A program made the translations under genes and the position numbers. Below the pieces are notes generated by a model, which was not told where the DNA came from, made no database searches, and saw only the letters and a list, made by a program, of their open reading frames with translations. A stretch of DNA of 64,000 bases from Gottfriedia sp049568075 (GTDB lineage Bacteria; Bacillota; Bacilli; Bacillales; Bacillaceae_G), in NCBI GenBank assembly GCA_049568075.1, contig CP144911.1; one strand, 5' to 3'. This document shows, piece by piece, positions 52,301-62,800 of this stretch. Positions within the stretch are counted from its first letter, which is position 1, and each line of letters begins with the position of its first letter.

Positions 52301-53314
52301 TTGAAAAAAACGTTTATATTTCTTTCAGTAGTGACTTGTATGTTAATCGGAAATTATTTAGTTGCTTCAAAAAGTACTGTAAAAAGTGAAAGCAATGCTT
52401 CCCTTATCTATAAAAATGAAAAACCCGACAAAGTCTCAGAAGCTCTTAGAGCATTAAATATAAAAAAAGCAAAAGAAGGAAGAACAGCATCATTAGAGCA
52501 AAAACGAATCGAAATTGAAAAACAAATAGTCCCAACTCCTTCGAATATTAAAATTAAGGGAGATAATATTGAAGGAACAAAAGTGGAATGGTTAATTCCA
52601 AATGGATCTTCAGAAGATAAGATTGTTTTTTATATACACGGCGGAGGTTGGTCCAGAGGTGGGTTAGGTTTTTCGAGGAATTTAGGAACAATCTTAGCTA
52701 GAGAGACAGGTTATAGGGTACTAACGATACAGTATAGACTTTCACCTGAAAATCCATATCCAGCTGCATTAACCGATGTTGAAAAAGTTTATAATTATTT
52801 AGGGAAAAATACTGGTCCTAATTCTAAAGTTGTTATTGTTGGGGATAGTGCTGGTGGCAATTTAGCATTTGCTTTGTTAAATAAAATAAAATTTTCAAAT
52901 GGAAACTATCCAACAGCTGTTGTAGGGATTTCTCCAGCGACTGACTTAACGAAAGAAAGTCAATTATACACTTCAGATTTAGATAGTATTCATGCGAGTT
53001 ATCATGGAAATGATATCAATATTGTTGATACATACGTAGGGAATAATAATCGAAAAAATCCTTTAATTTCACCACTTTATGGTGATTTAAAAGGTTTACC
53101 TCCAATGCTGATCCATGCTGGCGCAAGGGAAGAGTTAATCGATGATATTTTAGCTTATGCGGCAAAAGCAAATGCTAATGGCGTAGAGGTTACATGTAAA
53201 GTGTGGAGAGGAATGTTTCATGATTTTCAGTTAATGGACAAGGCTTCGAGTATTAGTAAGCAAGCGAACGCTGAAATTGCACAGTTTATTAAACAACACT
53301 TGAAAAATAGATAG
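52301..53314 (+). CDS. Exported alpha/beta hydrolase (HSL-type esterase)
   Basis: A 337-residue esterase of the hormone-sensitive-lipase group. A hydrophobic N-terminal signal or anchor (~4-22) is followed by the oxyanion motif HGGGW, the nucleophile elbow GDSAGGN, and the catalytic His in MFHDFQL. It probably hydrolyses short acyl esters outside the membrane. The start is TTG 52301 with a weak TAGGGAT ribosome site. It is flanked by terminators and convergent with the AtxA-like gene. Confidence 0.85.
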   Translation: MKKTFIFLSVVTCMLIGNYLVASKSTVKSESNASLIYKNEKPDKVSEALRALNIKKAKEGRTASLEQKRIEIEKQIVPTPSNIKIKGDNIEGTKVEWLIPNGSSEDKIVFYIHGGGWSRGGLGFSRNLGTILARETGYRVLTIQYRLSPENPYPAALTDVEKVYNYLGKNTGPNSKVVIVGDSAGGNLAFALLNKIKFSNGNYPTAVVGISPATDLTKESQLYTSDLDSIHASYHGNDINIVDTYVGNNNRKNPLISPLYGDLKGLPPMLIHAGAREELIDDILAYAAKANANGVEVTCKVWRGMFHDFQLMDKASSISKQANAEIAQFIKQHLKNR

Positions 53315-53325
53315 TCAAAATACAA

Positions 53326-53356
53326 AAAAAGTAAGGCTTATTTTGCCTTACTTTTT
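53326..53356. terminator. Bidirectional terminator
   Basis: AAGTAAGGC-TTATTTT-GCCTTACTT between A and T runs, shared by the convergent genes. Confidence 0.9.
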
Positions 53357-54813
53357 TATGTCGAGTTACTTAAGAAATTTGAAATTTGATCAATATCTCT
53401 TTGCGTAAGAATAGGGTCAATTGTAATGATTGGATGAATGATTTCTCCTTCAAGCAAGAAATCAGAAATAATAAATTCAATGTTTAGTTCATTTATAATT
53501 GTTGATTCAAACTCACCTAATTTAGGAAGAATAAAATCAATTTTATGACCAAAAGCAGTAACCAATTTCGTTTCAATATAACGATGTACTCCTGGACCAT
53601 TACTTGTTAATAATAAAACCTTCTTCCTTAATGATGAGAAATTAATTTTAGAAGCTTGAACATTTAATGCAACTTTCGCAATTTTATCTCTAGTAATGTC
53701 AGGGTATGAATATTTTTTCGTCCAGATTTGTAAGGCTTTTGATACTTTTTTATATAGGTCTGAATACTGATTTTTAACATAGCGGTCCATTGAATAGGAT
53801 GGTTCTTTTTTATCGATTGAGTATAAAATGAACGAGTATCTTTGGAATTGGTCATGTAATGTGTAAAGAAACTCCTCGTCTTCATCTAACGATATACCTG
53901 TTTTTTCCTTTAATAGTTCAACTAAGTGATAGAGTTCCTTTAAATACCTTGTTTTTTGATTTTGATATAAATAAAGAAATTCGTTTTTTTCCATGTTGTC
54001 AAAACTATAATATGGAAGAGTTGAAATTAATAATGAAAAAGCAATCCGTTCATTCATAGAAATATGATGTTTATATTGATGTTCCAAATGATTACAAATT
54101 TCATTAGCAATTTTAAAATAATTTGATTCTAAAATCTTGTTTATCGATTCATCAGTTAATTCAAGTTGCATTTTTTTTTCGATTCTATATAACATCGTAC
54201 CAAGTAAATAGACGTACTTGTTGGTAGTAGAAGGATATAGGAATAATTTAAACTTTTCAGTAGTGTCTAATACAATTTTTTTAATAACTTGAAATGAGAA
54301 TGCTTCAAGTGGCCAGTCTTTATCGTCCGAATAAGCGCATAAAGCATCTAGGATATCACCACACAATAGCCGAATTTCAAATTCTCTTCCTACGATTTCG
54401 AGTGGGCCACGTTTTAAAGTTAAATGGTAGGCCTCCAATAATTCCTCAACTCGATCAAGTATTGAATAGACAGCAGGTTGCTGTGTATAAAGCGCATTTG
54501 CTAATTCTGCAATACTTTTAATTTGAGTAAATTGTATGAGCATAATAACTTGAAAACTCAATGAATTTTTTACGTAAAGTGAACGAATTTCATTAATCGA
54601 TGAAGAAATTGGTTTATTAATATAAATTCCTTTACCTTTTATTGTTTCAATTTGCCATCCTTTAGGTAGGTGTGTGTTAATTGCCTGTAAATCATTTCGA
54701 ATTGTTTTTTCAGTACAAAGTAACTCATTTGCTAATTCTTCTGTTTTAAACCACTTATCTTGTTTACTCAAAATATTAATTATTTGTAATTTCCGTTTAG
54801 TTGATTTATCCAT
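53356..54813 (-). CDS. AtxA/Mga-like PRD-containing transcriptional regulator
   Basis: A 485-residue regulator with the architecture of Bacillus anthracis AtxA/AcpA and streptococcal Mga. Two N-terminal helix-turn-helix domains (~5-60, LANELLCTEKTIRNDLQAI, and ~80-140, ALYTQQPAVYSILDRVEEL) are followed by two PRD-like segments (~165-390) and a C-terminal EIIB-like domain (VLLLTSNGPGVHRYIETKL). GWQIETIKGKGIYINKP corresponds to the AtxA segment WNLLVQKGKGIYLKKP. PRDs are phosphorylated by the sugar phosphotransferase system, linking expression to carbon supply. It is divergent from a WxL surface-protein operon, its likely target. Confidence 0.85.
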   Translation of the reverse strand: MDKSTKRKLQIINILSKQDKWFKTEELANELLCTEKTIRNDLQAINTHLPKGWQIETIKGKGIYINKPISSSINEIRSLYVKNSLSFQVIMLIQFTQIKSIAELANALYTQQPAVYSILDRVEELLEAYHLTLKRGPLEIVGREFEIRLLCGDILDALCAYSDDKDWPLEAFSFQVIKKIVLDTTEKFKLFLYPSTTNKYVYLLGTMLYRIEKKMQLELTDESINKILESNYFKIANEICNHLEHQYKHHISMNERIAFSLLISTLPYYSFDNMEKNEFLYLYQNQKTRYLKELYHLVELLKEKTGISLDEDEEFLYTLHDQFQRYSFILYSIDKKEPSYSMDRYVKNQYSDLYKKVSKALQIWTKKYSYPDITRDKIAKVALNVQASKINFSSLRKKVLLLTSNGPGVHRYIETKLVTAFGHKIDFILPKLGEFESTIINELNIEFIISDFLLEGEIIHPIITIDPILTQRDIDQISNFLSNST

Positions 54814-54962
54814 TCAAAATCTCCAAAATTTTGTCCAATTTATTACTATTATTGCTTTTAATGTTCCGTCTTAATTCAGTGAAAGTTTATTTATCTATTG
54901 GAAAACACCTTTTTATGCGATTTTTAGAGTTAAATGTGAATTTTTAATGAAGACAGGATATT

Positions 54963-54989
54963 TTTTTTACCTAAATCAAAGGTAAAAAA
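54963..54989. promoter_or_regulatory. Inverted repeat upstream of WxL gene
   Basis: TTTTTTACCT-AAATCAA-AGGTAAAAAA, about 75 bases before the WxL start, in the leader between it and the AtxA-like gene. Could be an operator; it is not followed by a proper T tract for termination toward the WxL gene. Confidence 0.45.
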
Positions 54990-55063
54990 CATCATGTGAA
55001 TCACTTCACTATAGCGATATAATGACATCGTTGAAACAAAAAAATTTTAAGGAGTAATGTGAA

Positions 55064-55777
55064 ATGAAATTTACAAAAGTCGCGCTTGTTAGTGTAATAG
55101 GGATGTCATCATTAGTTGGAGCTGCTCACTCAACTTTTGCGGAGGTATCATCTGTAGGAAATTCAAAAGGGTCAATTACATTCGTTGCTGGAACAGGCCC
55201 AGTTACACCTGTTGATCCTACAAATCCAATTGAACCATTAGAACCAACAGGTCCAACTGATCCAACAGATCCACCAACAGGAAATGCTGGTTCATTAACA
55301 TTAGATTATGTTTCATCAGTTGATTTCGGAGTAAATGAGATTTCAAATAAAACAGAAGTCTATTCGGCTAAATCTAAAAAGCCATTTATTCAAGTGTCAG
55401 ATCGCCGTGGTACAGGGGCAGGTTGGTCAGTAACTGCTAAAGCAAGTAAATTTACAAATGGAACAGCAGATTCTCTACCTGGTGCAATCATTACATTTAA
55501 AAATGGTTCCGTTATTTCATTAAGTACAAGTGGGTCTCCAGTAGCAACTGAATCAATTGCTCTAAATACAGACGGAAGTACAGCATCACCTGTTGTTTCC
55601 GCATCTCCAGGTAATGGTTATGGTACATGGGTAACTCGTTGGCTTGGACCAAATCCAGAAGTGAATGATGGGGCATTAAATGATAATGTCACTTTGACGA
55701 TACCGGCAGGCTCAGCAACGATTGGGAACCACGAGGCAACTATTACGTGGACATTAACGGATGCTCCGGGTTTATAG
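55064..55777 (+). CDS. WxL-domain surface protein
   Basis: A 237-residue exported protein. It has a signal peptide (~1-27, ending TFAEV), a Pro/Thr-rich linker with PTGPTDPTDPPTG, and a WxL domain whose C-terminus shows ATITWTLTDAPGL. WxL domains bind peptidoglycan non-covalently on the cell surface, as described in enterococci and lactobacilli. AAGGAGTAATGTGAA precedes the ATG. The next gene encodes its usual partner, so the two probably form a surface complex. Confidence 0.88.
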   Translation: MKFTKVALVSVIGMSSLVGAAHSTFAEVSSVGNSKGSITFVAGTGPVTPVDPTNPIEPLEPTGPTDPTDPPTGNAGSLTLDYVSSVDFGVNEISNKTEVYSAKSKKPFIQVSDRRGTGAGWSVTAKASKFTNGTADSLPGAIITFKNGSVISLSTSGSPVATESIALNTDGSTASPVVSASPGNGYGTWVTRWLGPNPEVNDGALNDNVTLTIPAGSATIGNHEATITWTLTDAPGL

Positions 55778-55906
55778 TAGTTAATTTGAAAAATAACCAT
55801 TAATGGAATGGACTTTATATTATTTGGAACCTATTAGATGAAACGTTATTAAATGTCTTATAGTGAAAATGATATAAAGTCTCTATTCTAAAGGGGGAAT
55901 ATAAAA

Positions 55907-56947
55907 TTGGATCTTATACGTCAAAAATTATTGCTAATTTTTTCTGCTATTCTGTTAACTTTATCGTTCATCCCTCTATCTGTAAAAGCAGAGAATAATA
56001 TCGATTTTTCTGTAAAAGCGATCATTCCAACAAATCAAATTGATCATCTCAAATCTTATTTTGATTTAAAAATGTCTCCAGGACAAAAACAGGATCTTAA
56101 AATCGAGGTCTTTAATAATAGTAAAAAAGAAGAAACAATCCAAGGGAATATTAATTTTGCAACAACAAATGATAATGGACTGATTGATTACTCTGAATCG
56201 AATAGTAAGGATGCAGATAAATCTTTAAAGTATCCATTAACTAGCTTAATAAAAGAACCTCAAAAAGAAGTTGTTATTCCACCAGGTAAATCAAAGGTAG
56301 TGTCATTTTCGATTACAATGCCGGAAGATGAATATGATGGAGTTATTTTAGGAGCAGCCCACTTTAAGAAAAAAATCGAAGAAACTGAAAAAAGTTCTAA
56401 AAGTGAGAGCATTAATATAAAAAATGAATACGCATATGTGGTAGGAATAAAATTATCGGAAAACACTAAGGAAGTCGAGCCGGATCTACATCTGCTTGAC
56501 ATTAAACCTAAACTAGTAAATTATCGTACAGCAATTGCTGCGACAATCCAAAACAGCGAATCCTCCATTGCGAAGGATATGAGTATAGATGCGCAAATCT
56601 TTAAAAAAGGGTCCAATAAAGTTTTATATAGTTCGAAAAAAACTGAGATGAGCATGGCACCTAATTCAAATTTCGATTACGCAATCGATTTAAATAATAA
56701 TCCAATTGAACCCGGAACTTACCGATTAAAGATGAAAGCGATCATCGGAACTCAAGTATGGGAATGGGATAAGTTATTTACAATTGGAAAAGAAGCAACA
56801 GATTTGAATAATAAAGCAGTTGAAATAAAAAATAATCATTTTTGGTATTATATCGGAGGCGGATTATTACTTTTAATAGGGATCATTTGGTTAATTGTCT
56901 TCCTAAAAAGAAAGAAGGAAAAAGAACAATCGAATAATCAAGAATGA
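55907..56947 (+). CDS. WxL-interacting protein (DUF916/DUF3324)
   Basis: A 346-residue type I membrane protein: signal peptide (~1-29), DUF916 domain with MSPGQKQDLKIEVFN and DGVILGAAHF, DUF3324 domain, then one C-terminal helix (~312-332) and a basic tail. Such proteins pair with WxL proteins and are thought to anchor them and to bind host or polymer ligands. The TTG start at 55907 has AAAGGGGGAATATAAAA upstream. It is 129 bases after the WxL gene without a clear terminator, so cotranscription is likely. Confidence 0.88.
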   Translation: MDLIRQKLLLIFSAILLTLSFIPLSVKAENNIDFSVKAIIPTNQIDHLKSYFDLKMSPGQKQDLKIEVFNNSKKEETIQGNINFATTNDNGLIDYSESNSKDADKSLKYPLTSLIKEPQKEVVIPPGKSKVVSFSITMPEDEYDGVILGAAHFKKKIEETEKSSKSESINIKNEYAYVVGIKLSENTKEVEPDLHLLDIKPKLVNYRTAIAATIQNSESSIAKDMSIDAQIFKKGSNKVLYSSKKTEMSMAPNSNFDYAIDLNNNPIEPGTYRLKMKAIIGTQVWEWDKLFTIGKEATDLNNKAVEIKNNHFWYYIGGGLLLLIGIIWLIVFLKRKKEKEQSNNQE

Positions 56948-57023
56948 TTTTTGAAAGATTGGATAGTATTGATCAGTTGACTTAAAAGATTATAATTAAA
57001 ACAAATAATATATTGGTAAAACA

Positions 57024-57062
57024 AAAAAGGCTCATTTCTTCATTGGAAATGTTGCCTTTTTT
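57024..57062. terminator. Bidirectional terminator
   Basis: AAGGC-T-CATTTC / GAAATG-TT-GCCTT hairpin, with A and T runs on the two sides. Confidence 0.75.
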
Positions 57063-57063
57063 A

Positions 57064-57963
57064 TTATGAAATGATTTCATTTCTCAAGAAATTGATAAAT
57101 TGTTTTTCAACCTTTGATAATATTTTCTTTTTAGAAGTGATTACTCCAAGCTCGGAGTTTACAAGATCGTAATTTACGAGATCAATTTCAACGATTTCAC
57201 CATTCGATAAATATGGATGATTTTTTAATGAAAAATTTGGTCCCCATGTTATTACATTGCTATTTAAAATTGCTCGTAATAACTCTTCAAGATGGTTGGA
57301 AGAAAATAAAATATCTAATTTTCCAATTTTATGTTGGAAGTTATTTGTAAACCATCTTATATAATCACCATTATATAGAACAAATTTTTGCTGAAGAATT
57401 TCTTCAGGAGTTATTTTTTTCGTAATGGCAAAAGGGGAATCTTTTTTTGCATATACTTTCATCTTTCCATCTACTAATCCTTCGTAATGAAATTCTTCTA
57501 ACTCTTTCATAATGCCTTCGTAAAGACAGATGATTCCTATATTTACTTGATTTTTTTTAACAACTTCAATCGTACGTTCAGTAGTATTTTCTAATATGTC
57601 TATATGCAAATTTGAATGTTGGTTTTTAAAATCAACTAACGGTGTTAATAAGTAATTTATAAAAGCAGGTACCATTGAAACCCTAAGTTCACTGAGTTGG
57701 GTATCTTTACTTTTCTGTGCTATTTCTTTTAATTCTGCGTATTTTAAGAGTACTTCTTGTGATTTTTCCACGATTTGTACTCCATCCACTGTTAATCTAG
57801 CGCCTAATCTAGATCGATTGAAGATTTTTATTCCTAACTCTTCTTCTATTTTAGTAATCGCTTGACTTATACCCGATTGACTTATATGAAGATTTTCTGC
57901 AGCGATTGAAATCGACCCAGCTTTAGCGACTTCTACTAAAATCTCTAGTTTTTCTAAATGCAT
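57064..57963 (-). CDS. LysR-family transcriptional regulator
   Basis: A 299-residue LysR-type regulator: N-terminal winged helix (HLEKLEILVEVAKAGSISIA, SQSGISQAITKIEEELGIKI), linker helix and a two-lobed effector domain. I chose ATG 57963, preceded by AAAGGTGGTCAATGTA; the longer frame from 57993 has no ribosome site. Target genes are not evident. An 11-bp inverted repeat just upstream may be its own operator. Confidence 0.9.
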   Translation of the reverse strand: MHLEKLEILVEVAKAGSISIAAENLHISQSGISQAITKIEEELGIKIFNRSRLGARLTVDGVQIVEKSQEVLLKYAELKEIAQKSKDTQLSELRVSMVPAFINYLLTPLVDFKNQHSNLHIDILENTTERTIEVVKKNQVNIGIICLYEGIMKELEEFHYEGLVDGKMKVYAKKDSPFAITKKITPEEILQQKFVLYNGDYIRWFTNNFQHKIGKLDILFSSNHLEELLRAILNSNVITWGPNFSLKNHPYLSNGEIVEIDLVNYDLVNSELGVITSKKKILSKVEKQFINFLRNEIIS

Positions 57964-58286
57964 TACATTGACCACCTTTATGCTTTCATACATGAACTAA
58001 AACTTTTCTAATATAGAATTATTATTTCAACTTTTATATTAGAAATCGTGAAGTTATATTTAAAAATTGTAAATTTACTTAATCATTTTGCAAATATAGA
58101 ATTGGGTTTAACTAATAGTATTATTCTATTTTTTCGATTGATTCCAATGTAATTGAAAAATAATACGTTCTAATGTTGAATCAAATCTTTAGATTTATCA
58201 AGTGCTTTCTTATATTTAGAAAAATTTACAATAAATGATACTTTTTTGTTCAATTTGGATGTTGCCTAGTATAGAGGAGGCTAAAT
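57964..58286. promoter_or_regulatory. Divergent regulatory region with 11-bp inverted repeat
   Basis: TTTCTAATATA (58005-58015) and TATATTAGAAA (58035-58045), a 19-base gap, lie 40-80 bases upstream of the LysR gene. The rest of this 323-bp stretch to the RRNPP gene shows nothing else. Confidence 0.5.
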
Positions 58287-59543
58287 ATGTTAGTTGGAGA
58301 AATCATCAAATATTATCGAGAGAAAAAAGGAATTAGTCAGTCTAACTTAGGTGAAGGAATTTGTGGTAAAGCGTATATTAGTCGATTTGAAAGTGGAAAA
58401 GTTACATTATCTCCTGAAATTATATACAAATTAGCTCAAAAACTAGAAATTGATATAAACAAAGAAATCGAATCTTTTTGTCTAATTGAAAAGCACTTAA
58501 ATGATTGGAATCAAGCAATCATTATGCATAGAACAGCACAAATTGAGGGAATTAAATTAGAATTAGATCAAAATCCGTTTGTCATGGCTTCTAAACATGC
58601 GGCAAATTATATGCTAACAACTGGGAGATATTATCTTCTCAAAAATATGTTTAAAGAAGCAAAAAATATAATTGAGAACGTAGAAAAAGAGTTTCAGTCA
58701 TTATCAAATTATGAAGAAAATCATCTTTTACACATTAAAGGATTATATTGTATTAGTACATTTAGAACTGCCCAGGGTGAAGAAAGTCAGACTGCTGTGA
58801 ATCTTTTAAAACAAATTAACATAGCAGAATATAAAAATGAGGAATATTACTATCACTTAGCGCTAGCTTACCATCATGCAAGGGCAAAAATATCAGCATT
58901 TACTTATGCTGAAAAAGCACTGCAATTCTTTAATAGAACATATAATCATGTGAGTGCTATGAATGCTCAAATCTTAATGCTAATGCAATTGGATAGTGAA
59001 AGAGACATTGACTTTTTAGTGTTAGTCGAAAACTATAAGAATTTGATTCATAATTGTGTGATTATAGGTGCTCATGAAAGTAAAATAAATATTTTATTTA
59101 ACTTAGGAGAAGAGTTTTATAAAAGAAAGGAATTTGATCAAGCAGTTAGTTACTTTGAAGAAGCATTTTTACTAACTGATAAATCATCAATAAAATATTT
59201 AAGACGATTATATCATTTTACTGAAGCATGTTTAGATGGAAAGTTAATGAAAAAAGAGAATCTTTTAGAAAAAATAGAAACAGGGACAAAGTTAGCTAAA
59301 AAATCGTGTCCAATCTATTTTAATCTGTATAAATTATTAGCTTTGAAAAGTAAAAAAAATTTAAGTCAATATTATCTATATTTAGCTGAAGTAGTGGTGC
59401 CACAGCTTATTGCCACTAATAATAGCTCATTTTTTGAGCAATATGGAAAGATTTTATATAATCATTATGTCGAGCATAAAGAATTTGAAAAAGCAATTGA
59501 AGTAGATAAAAACTTTAAATTGATGCATAAAGCTTTAAATTAA
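58287..59543 (+). CDS. RRNPP-type regulator (NprR/PlcR-like HTH-TPR protein)
   Basis: A 418-residue regulator. Residues 1-60 are an XRE-type HTH (IIKYYREKKGISQSNLGEGI, AYISRFESGKVTLS), followed by a helical TPR array to the end, e.g. EEFYKRKEFDQAVSYFEEAF. Length and layout match NprR (~423 residues), a quorum-sensing regulator that binds imported oligopeptides and activates the neighbouring extracellular protease gene. Here too a large secreted protease follows. AGAGGAGGCTAAAT precedes the ATG. No pro-peptide gene could be seen between this gene and the protease. Confidence 0.85.
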   Translation: MLVGEIIKYYREKKGISQSNLGEGICGKAYISRFESGKVTLSPEIIYKLAQKLEIDINKEIESFCLIEKHLNDWNQAIIMHRTAQIEGIKLELDQNPFVMASKHAANYMLTTGRYYLLKNMFKEAKNIIENVEKEFQSLSNYEENHLLHIKGLYCISTFRTAQGEESQTAVNLLKQINIAEYKNEEYYYHLALAYHHARAKISAFTYAEKALQFFNRTYNHVSAMNAQILMLMQLDSERDIDFLVLVENYKNLIHNCVIIGAHESKINILFNLGEEFYKRKEFDQAVSYFEEAFLLTDKSSIKYLRRLYHFTEACLDGKLMKKENLLEKIETGTKLAKKSCPIYFNLYKLLALKSKKNLSQYYLYLAEVVVPQLIATNNSSFFEQYGKILYNHYVEHKEFEKAIEVDKNFKLMHKALN

Positions 59544-59587
59544 AAGTCTATAGATAACGAGTATTCGTTATCTATAGACTTTTTTTG
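59543..59587 (+). terminator. Intrinsic terminator with 16-bp stem
   Basis: AAGTCTATAGATAACG-AGTATT-CGTTATCTATAGACTT then TTTTT. Confidence 0.9.
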
Positions 59588-59879
59588 TTAGTAGTAAATG
59601 GAATTTATTTTAAAAATATCAAAATTTATAACAAATGTTTATAAACTTCAGCCAAGAAATTTGTCGAAATTCGCTCGGGTTATTCTATAAACCCTGTGAT
59701 ATAGGGACTCTATAACCCGATTGATAAAAGATTGAAAATTCACAATAATTAAGTTTGATAAACAGACAAATTGTTTGTTTATTTTTTGGGAAATAATCCA
59801 TATTTTTGTCAAAGTAAGAATATTTTTGTACTTCAATGTAGTAATCTACTTTGTCGTAAATTTTCTAGGAGGAAGAGAA
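59588..59879 (+). promoter_or_regulatory. Protease promoter region with two inverted repeats
   Basis: TCGGGTTAT (59675) and ATAACCCGA (59720) enclose an inner CCCT / AGGG stem. A second palindrome, AAACAGACAA / TTGTTTGTTT, lies at 59760-59780. Either could bind the RRNPP regulator. Ribosome site CTAGGAGGAAGAGAA precedes the protease ATG. Confidence 0.5.
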
Positions 59880-62800
59880 ATGGGGAAAAAGACAGAAAAA
59901 AAGTTTTTAAAAAGCTTTACCGTTTTAGCTTTAACATCTAGTTTTATTCTTGGTTCACTTGGACAAGTAACTACTAGCACTAAAGCAGCAAGTCCAAGAA
60001 ATGTAGAAGATATTTTAGCAAACTTAACTTCAGAGCAAAGAGCAGCACTTGAACAGCTTTCGACTAATGAAGAAACTGGTCTTCAAATTTCTTCAGATAT
60101 TAATTTAAACTCAACAGAACAAACAAGTGTCATTGTTGAGTTTGCAAATAAGCCTGCAAAAGTTGCTCAAATTGAAGCAAGCGTAGAAGGTAAATCATTA
60201 ACTGCATCTGAAGCAGCAAACTTAGTCGATCAAGATCATGAGACATTTGCTGAAGATGTTGGTCAAGTATTAGAAGGTGGCAAAACTAAAAAAGTAGATT
60301 ATACAATTAATCGTTCATATAAGAATGCCTTTAATGGTGTGTCTATGAGTCTACCAGCTAACCAAGTTAAAAACCTATTAAAATCAAAAGCTGTAAAAAC
60401 AGTTTGGAGTAACAAAACATTTTCAATTGATCCTCCTAAGGAAAACGATCAGTTAAAAGCAGACGAAGCGAATGTTGGAAACTATACACCTTATGACGCT
60501 CTAGATCGTTTGCACGCGGAAGGTTTTACAGGTAAAGGAATTAAAATAGGGATTTTAGATACAGGTATTGACTATAACCATCCAGATTTGAAGGATGCAT
60601 ATAAAGGTGGGTATGATTTCGTTAACAATGACAATGACCCAATGGAAACAACCTATGCAGATTGGAAAAAATCAGGACAATCAGAATTCATAAGTGGCAG
60701 TGCATATTATACTGAACACGGTACACATGTAGCCGGGATCATTGGTGGTCGTGGTAAAGCGAATAGTGAATATAAAACTGTTGGTGCTGCTCCAGAATCG
60801 GATATTTATTCTTACAAGGTGCTTGGACCATATGGTAGCGGAACATCTGATGCGATTATTGCCGGTATCGACCGAGCAGTTAAAGATGGTATGGATGTAA
60901 TAAATATGTCGTTAGGCGCAACTTTGAATGATCCACTTTTTGCTACTTCAATTGCAGTAAACAATGCAGTATTAAGCGGAGTAACGACTGTCGTAGCGGC
61001 AGGTAATAGTGGGGACCAAATGTACACAGTTGGATCACCTGGTGCTGCAGCTTTGGCTTTAACCGTTGGTGCATCATCAATCGCACTTGATATTTACCAA
61101 TATGCAGGTGTACAGGATGGTAAAAATTATACTTTGCGACAATTAGCAAGAAATTATAAAGATGATTTAACAACATTAAAAGGAAAAACGTATGAACTTG
61201 TTGATGTTGGACTAGCTAATCAAGCAAACTTTAATGGAAAAGATCTAAACGGTAAGATTGCGTTCATTAAACGTGGTTCAATTGCATTAATTGACAAAAT
61301 TAAAAATGCAAAAGCAAAAGGTGCAGTTGGCGTATTAATGTATAACGACGAAACAAATAAAGCAGAAGGTGCAATTCAAGCATTTTTAGGTGAATCAGTA
61401 GACGCAATCCCTGCATTCTCTGTTACAAATGATGAAGGAAATGCAATTTTAGCTGCAATTAAAGCTGGAAAAACTGACTTCACTTTTGGCGACTTCACGA
61501 AACTAAAAACAGCTTCGGACGAACTAGCACAATTCAGTTCAAGAGGACCAACTCGAGTGAACTATGATATTAAACCTGAAGTAACTGCACCTGGTGTATC
61601 AATTCTTTCGACCGTACCATTTTATGTAAACGATAAAACGGTTGATGGATCAAAACCAGAAGATTACAAGTACGCATATGAGCGACTTTCAGGAACATCA
61701 ATGGCAACTCCATACGTAGCTGGGGTATCAGCTTTATTACTACAATCAAAGAAAGATTTAAAACCAGAAGATATCAAATCAATCTTAATGAATACAGCAG
61801 ATCCATTATCAAAAGCATATAGTGTCTTTGAAGAAGGTAGCGGACGAGTAGATGCTTATGAAGCAATCCACTCAAATGTGGAATTAGAAGTAGTGGATAA
61901 AACGTCTACAATCATTGATGGAAAACAAAAATCAATACAAGAATTAACAGGTGGAATGAGCTTTGGTTCATTTGGATTTGATGATCAAGATATTGCTGAT
62001 TCACGTACTGTTACATTAAAAAATCGTAGCGAAAAAGCAAAAACATTTAATGTAGATGTGAAATTCCAAACTGGCTTAAGAGGCTCAAAGGATGCAACTC
62101 AGAACAATGTAACTTTATCGGGTCCTTCAACAGTTAAATTAAATGGAATTAGTCAAAAATCAATTAAATTTAACTTAAACATTCCAAAGACAGCTGAAAA
62201 AGGTACGTATGAAGGATATATTACATTTACGAATACAGCAGATCCAACGGAAAACTATCAAATTCCATTTGGTGGACGTGTTGTGACTGAGGGAATTGAT
62301 TCACTTAACGCCGAACCATTGTATTCAACTGATACAGCTTGGCCAGAACAAGCATGGCCATTCCTTTCGTTTTCATTCTCATTAAAATCACATATGAAGA
62401 CATTAGATGTAATATTACAAGACCCAACAACAGGTGAAGATCTTGGATTAGTTGGTTCATTTTCACCAATTCTGTTAAATGAAAATTATATGTACTATGT
62501 AACAAGAGGATTCACTGGTACTTACTATCCATTTACAGGTGACTCAAAGAATCCAATCGGCAGTCAACCACTACTTGCAAAAACAGGACATTACAAGTTA
62601 AAACTAGTTGGAACAAATGAGCAAGGTAAAACATTTACTAAGACTTCTGATTTTATTTACGAACTAGGAGCTCCGAAAATGACTTCTAGCTTTGATGCAC
62701 TAGACCAAAAAGTAATCGAATATAAAGATAGTCAATTTGATTCAAATGGACAATTCTTATATGATTTTAACATTAACTTAAACGATCCTGAGACTGAGGA

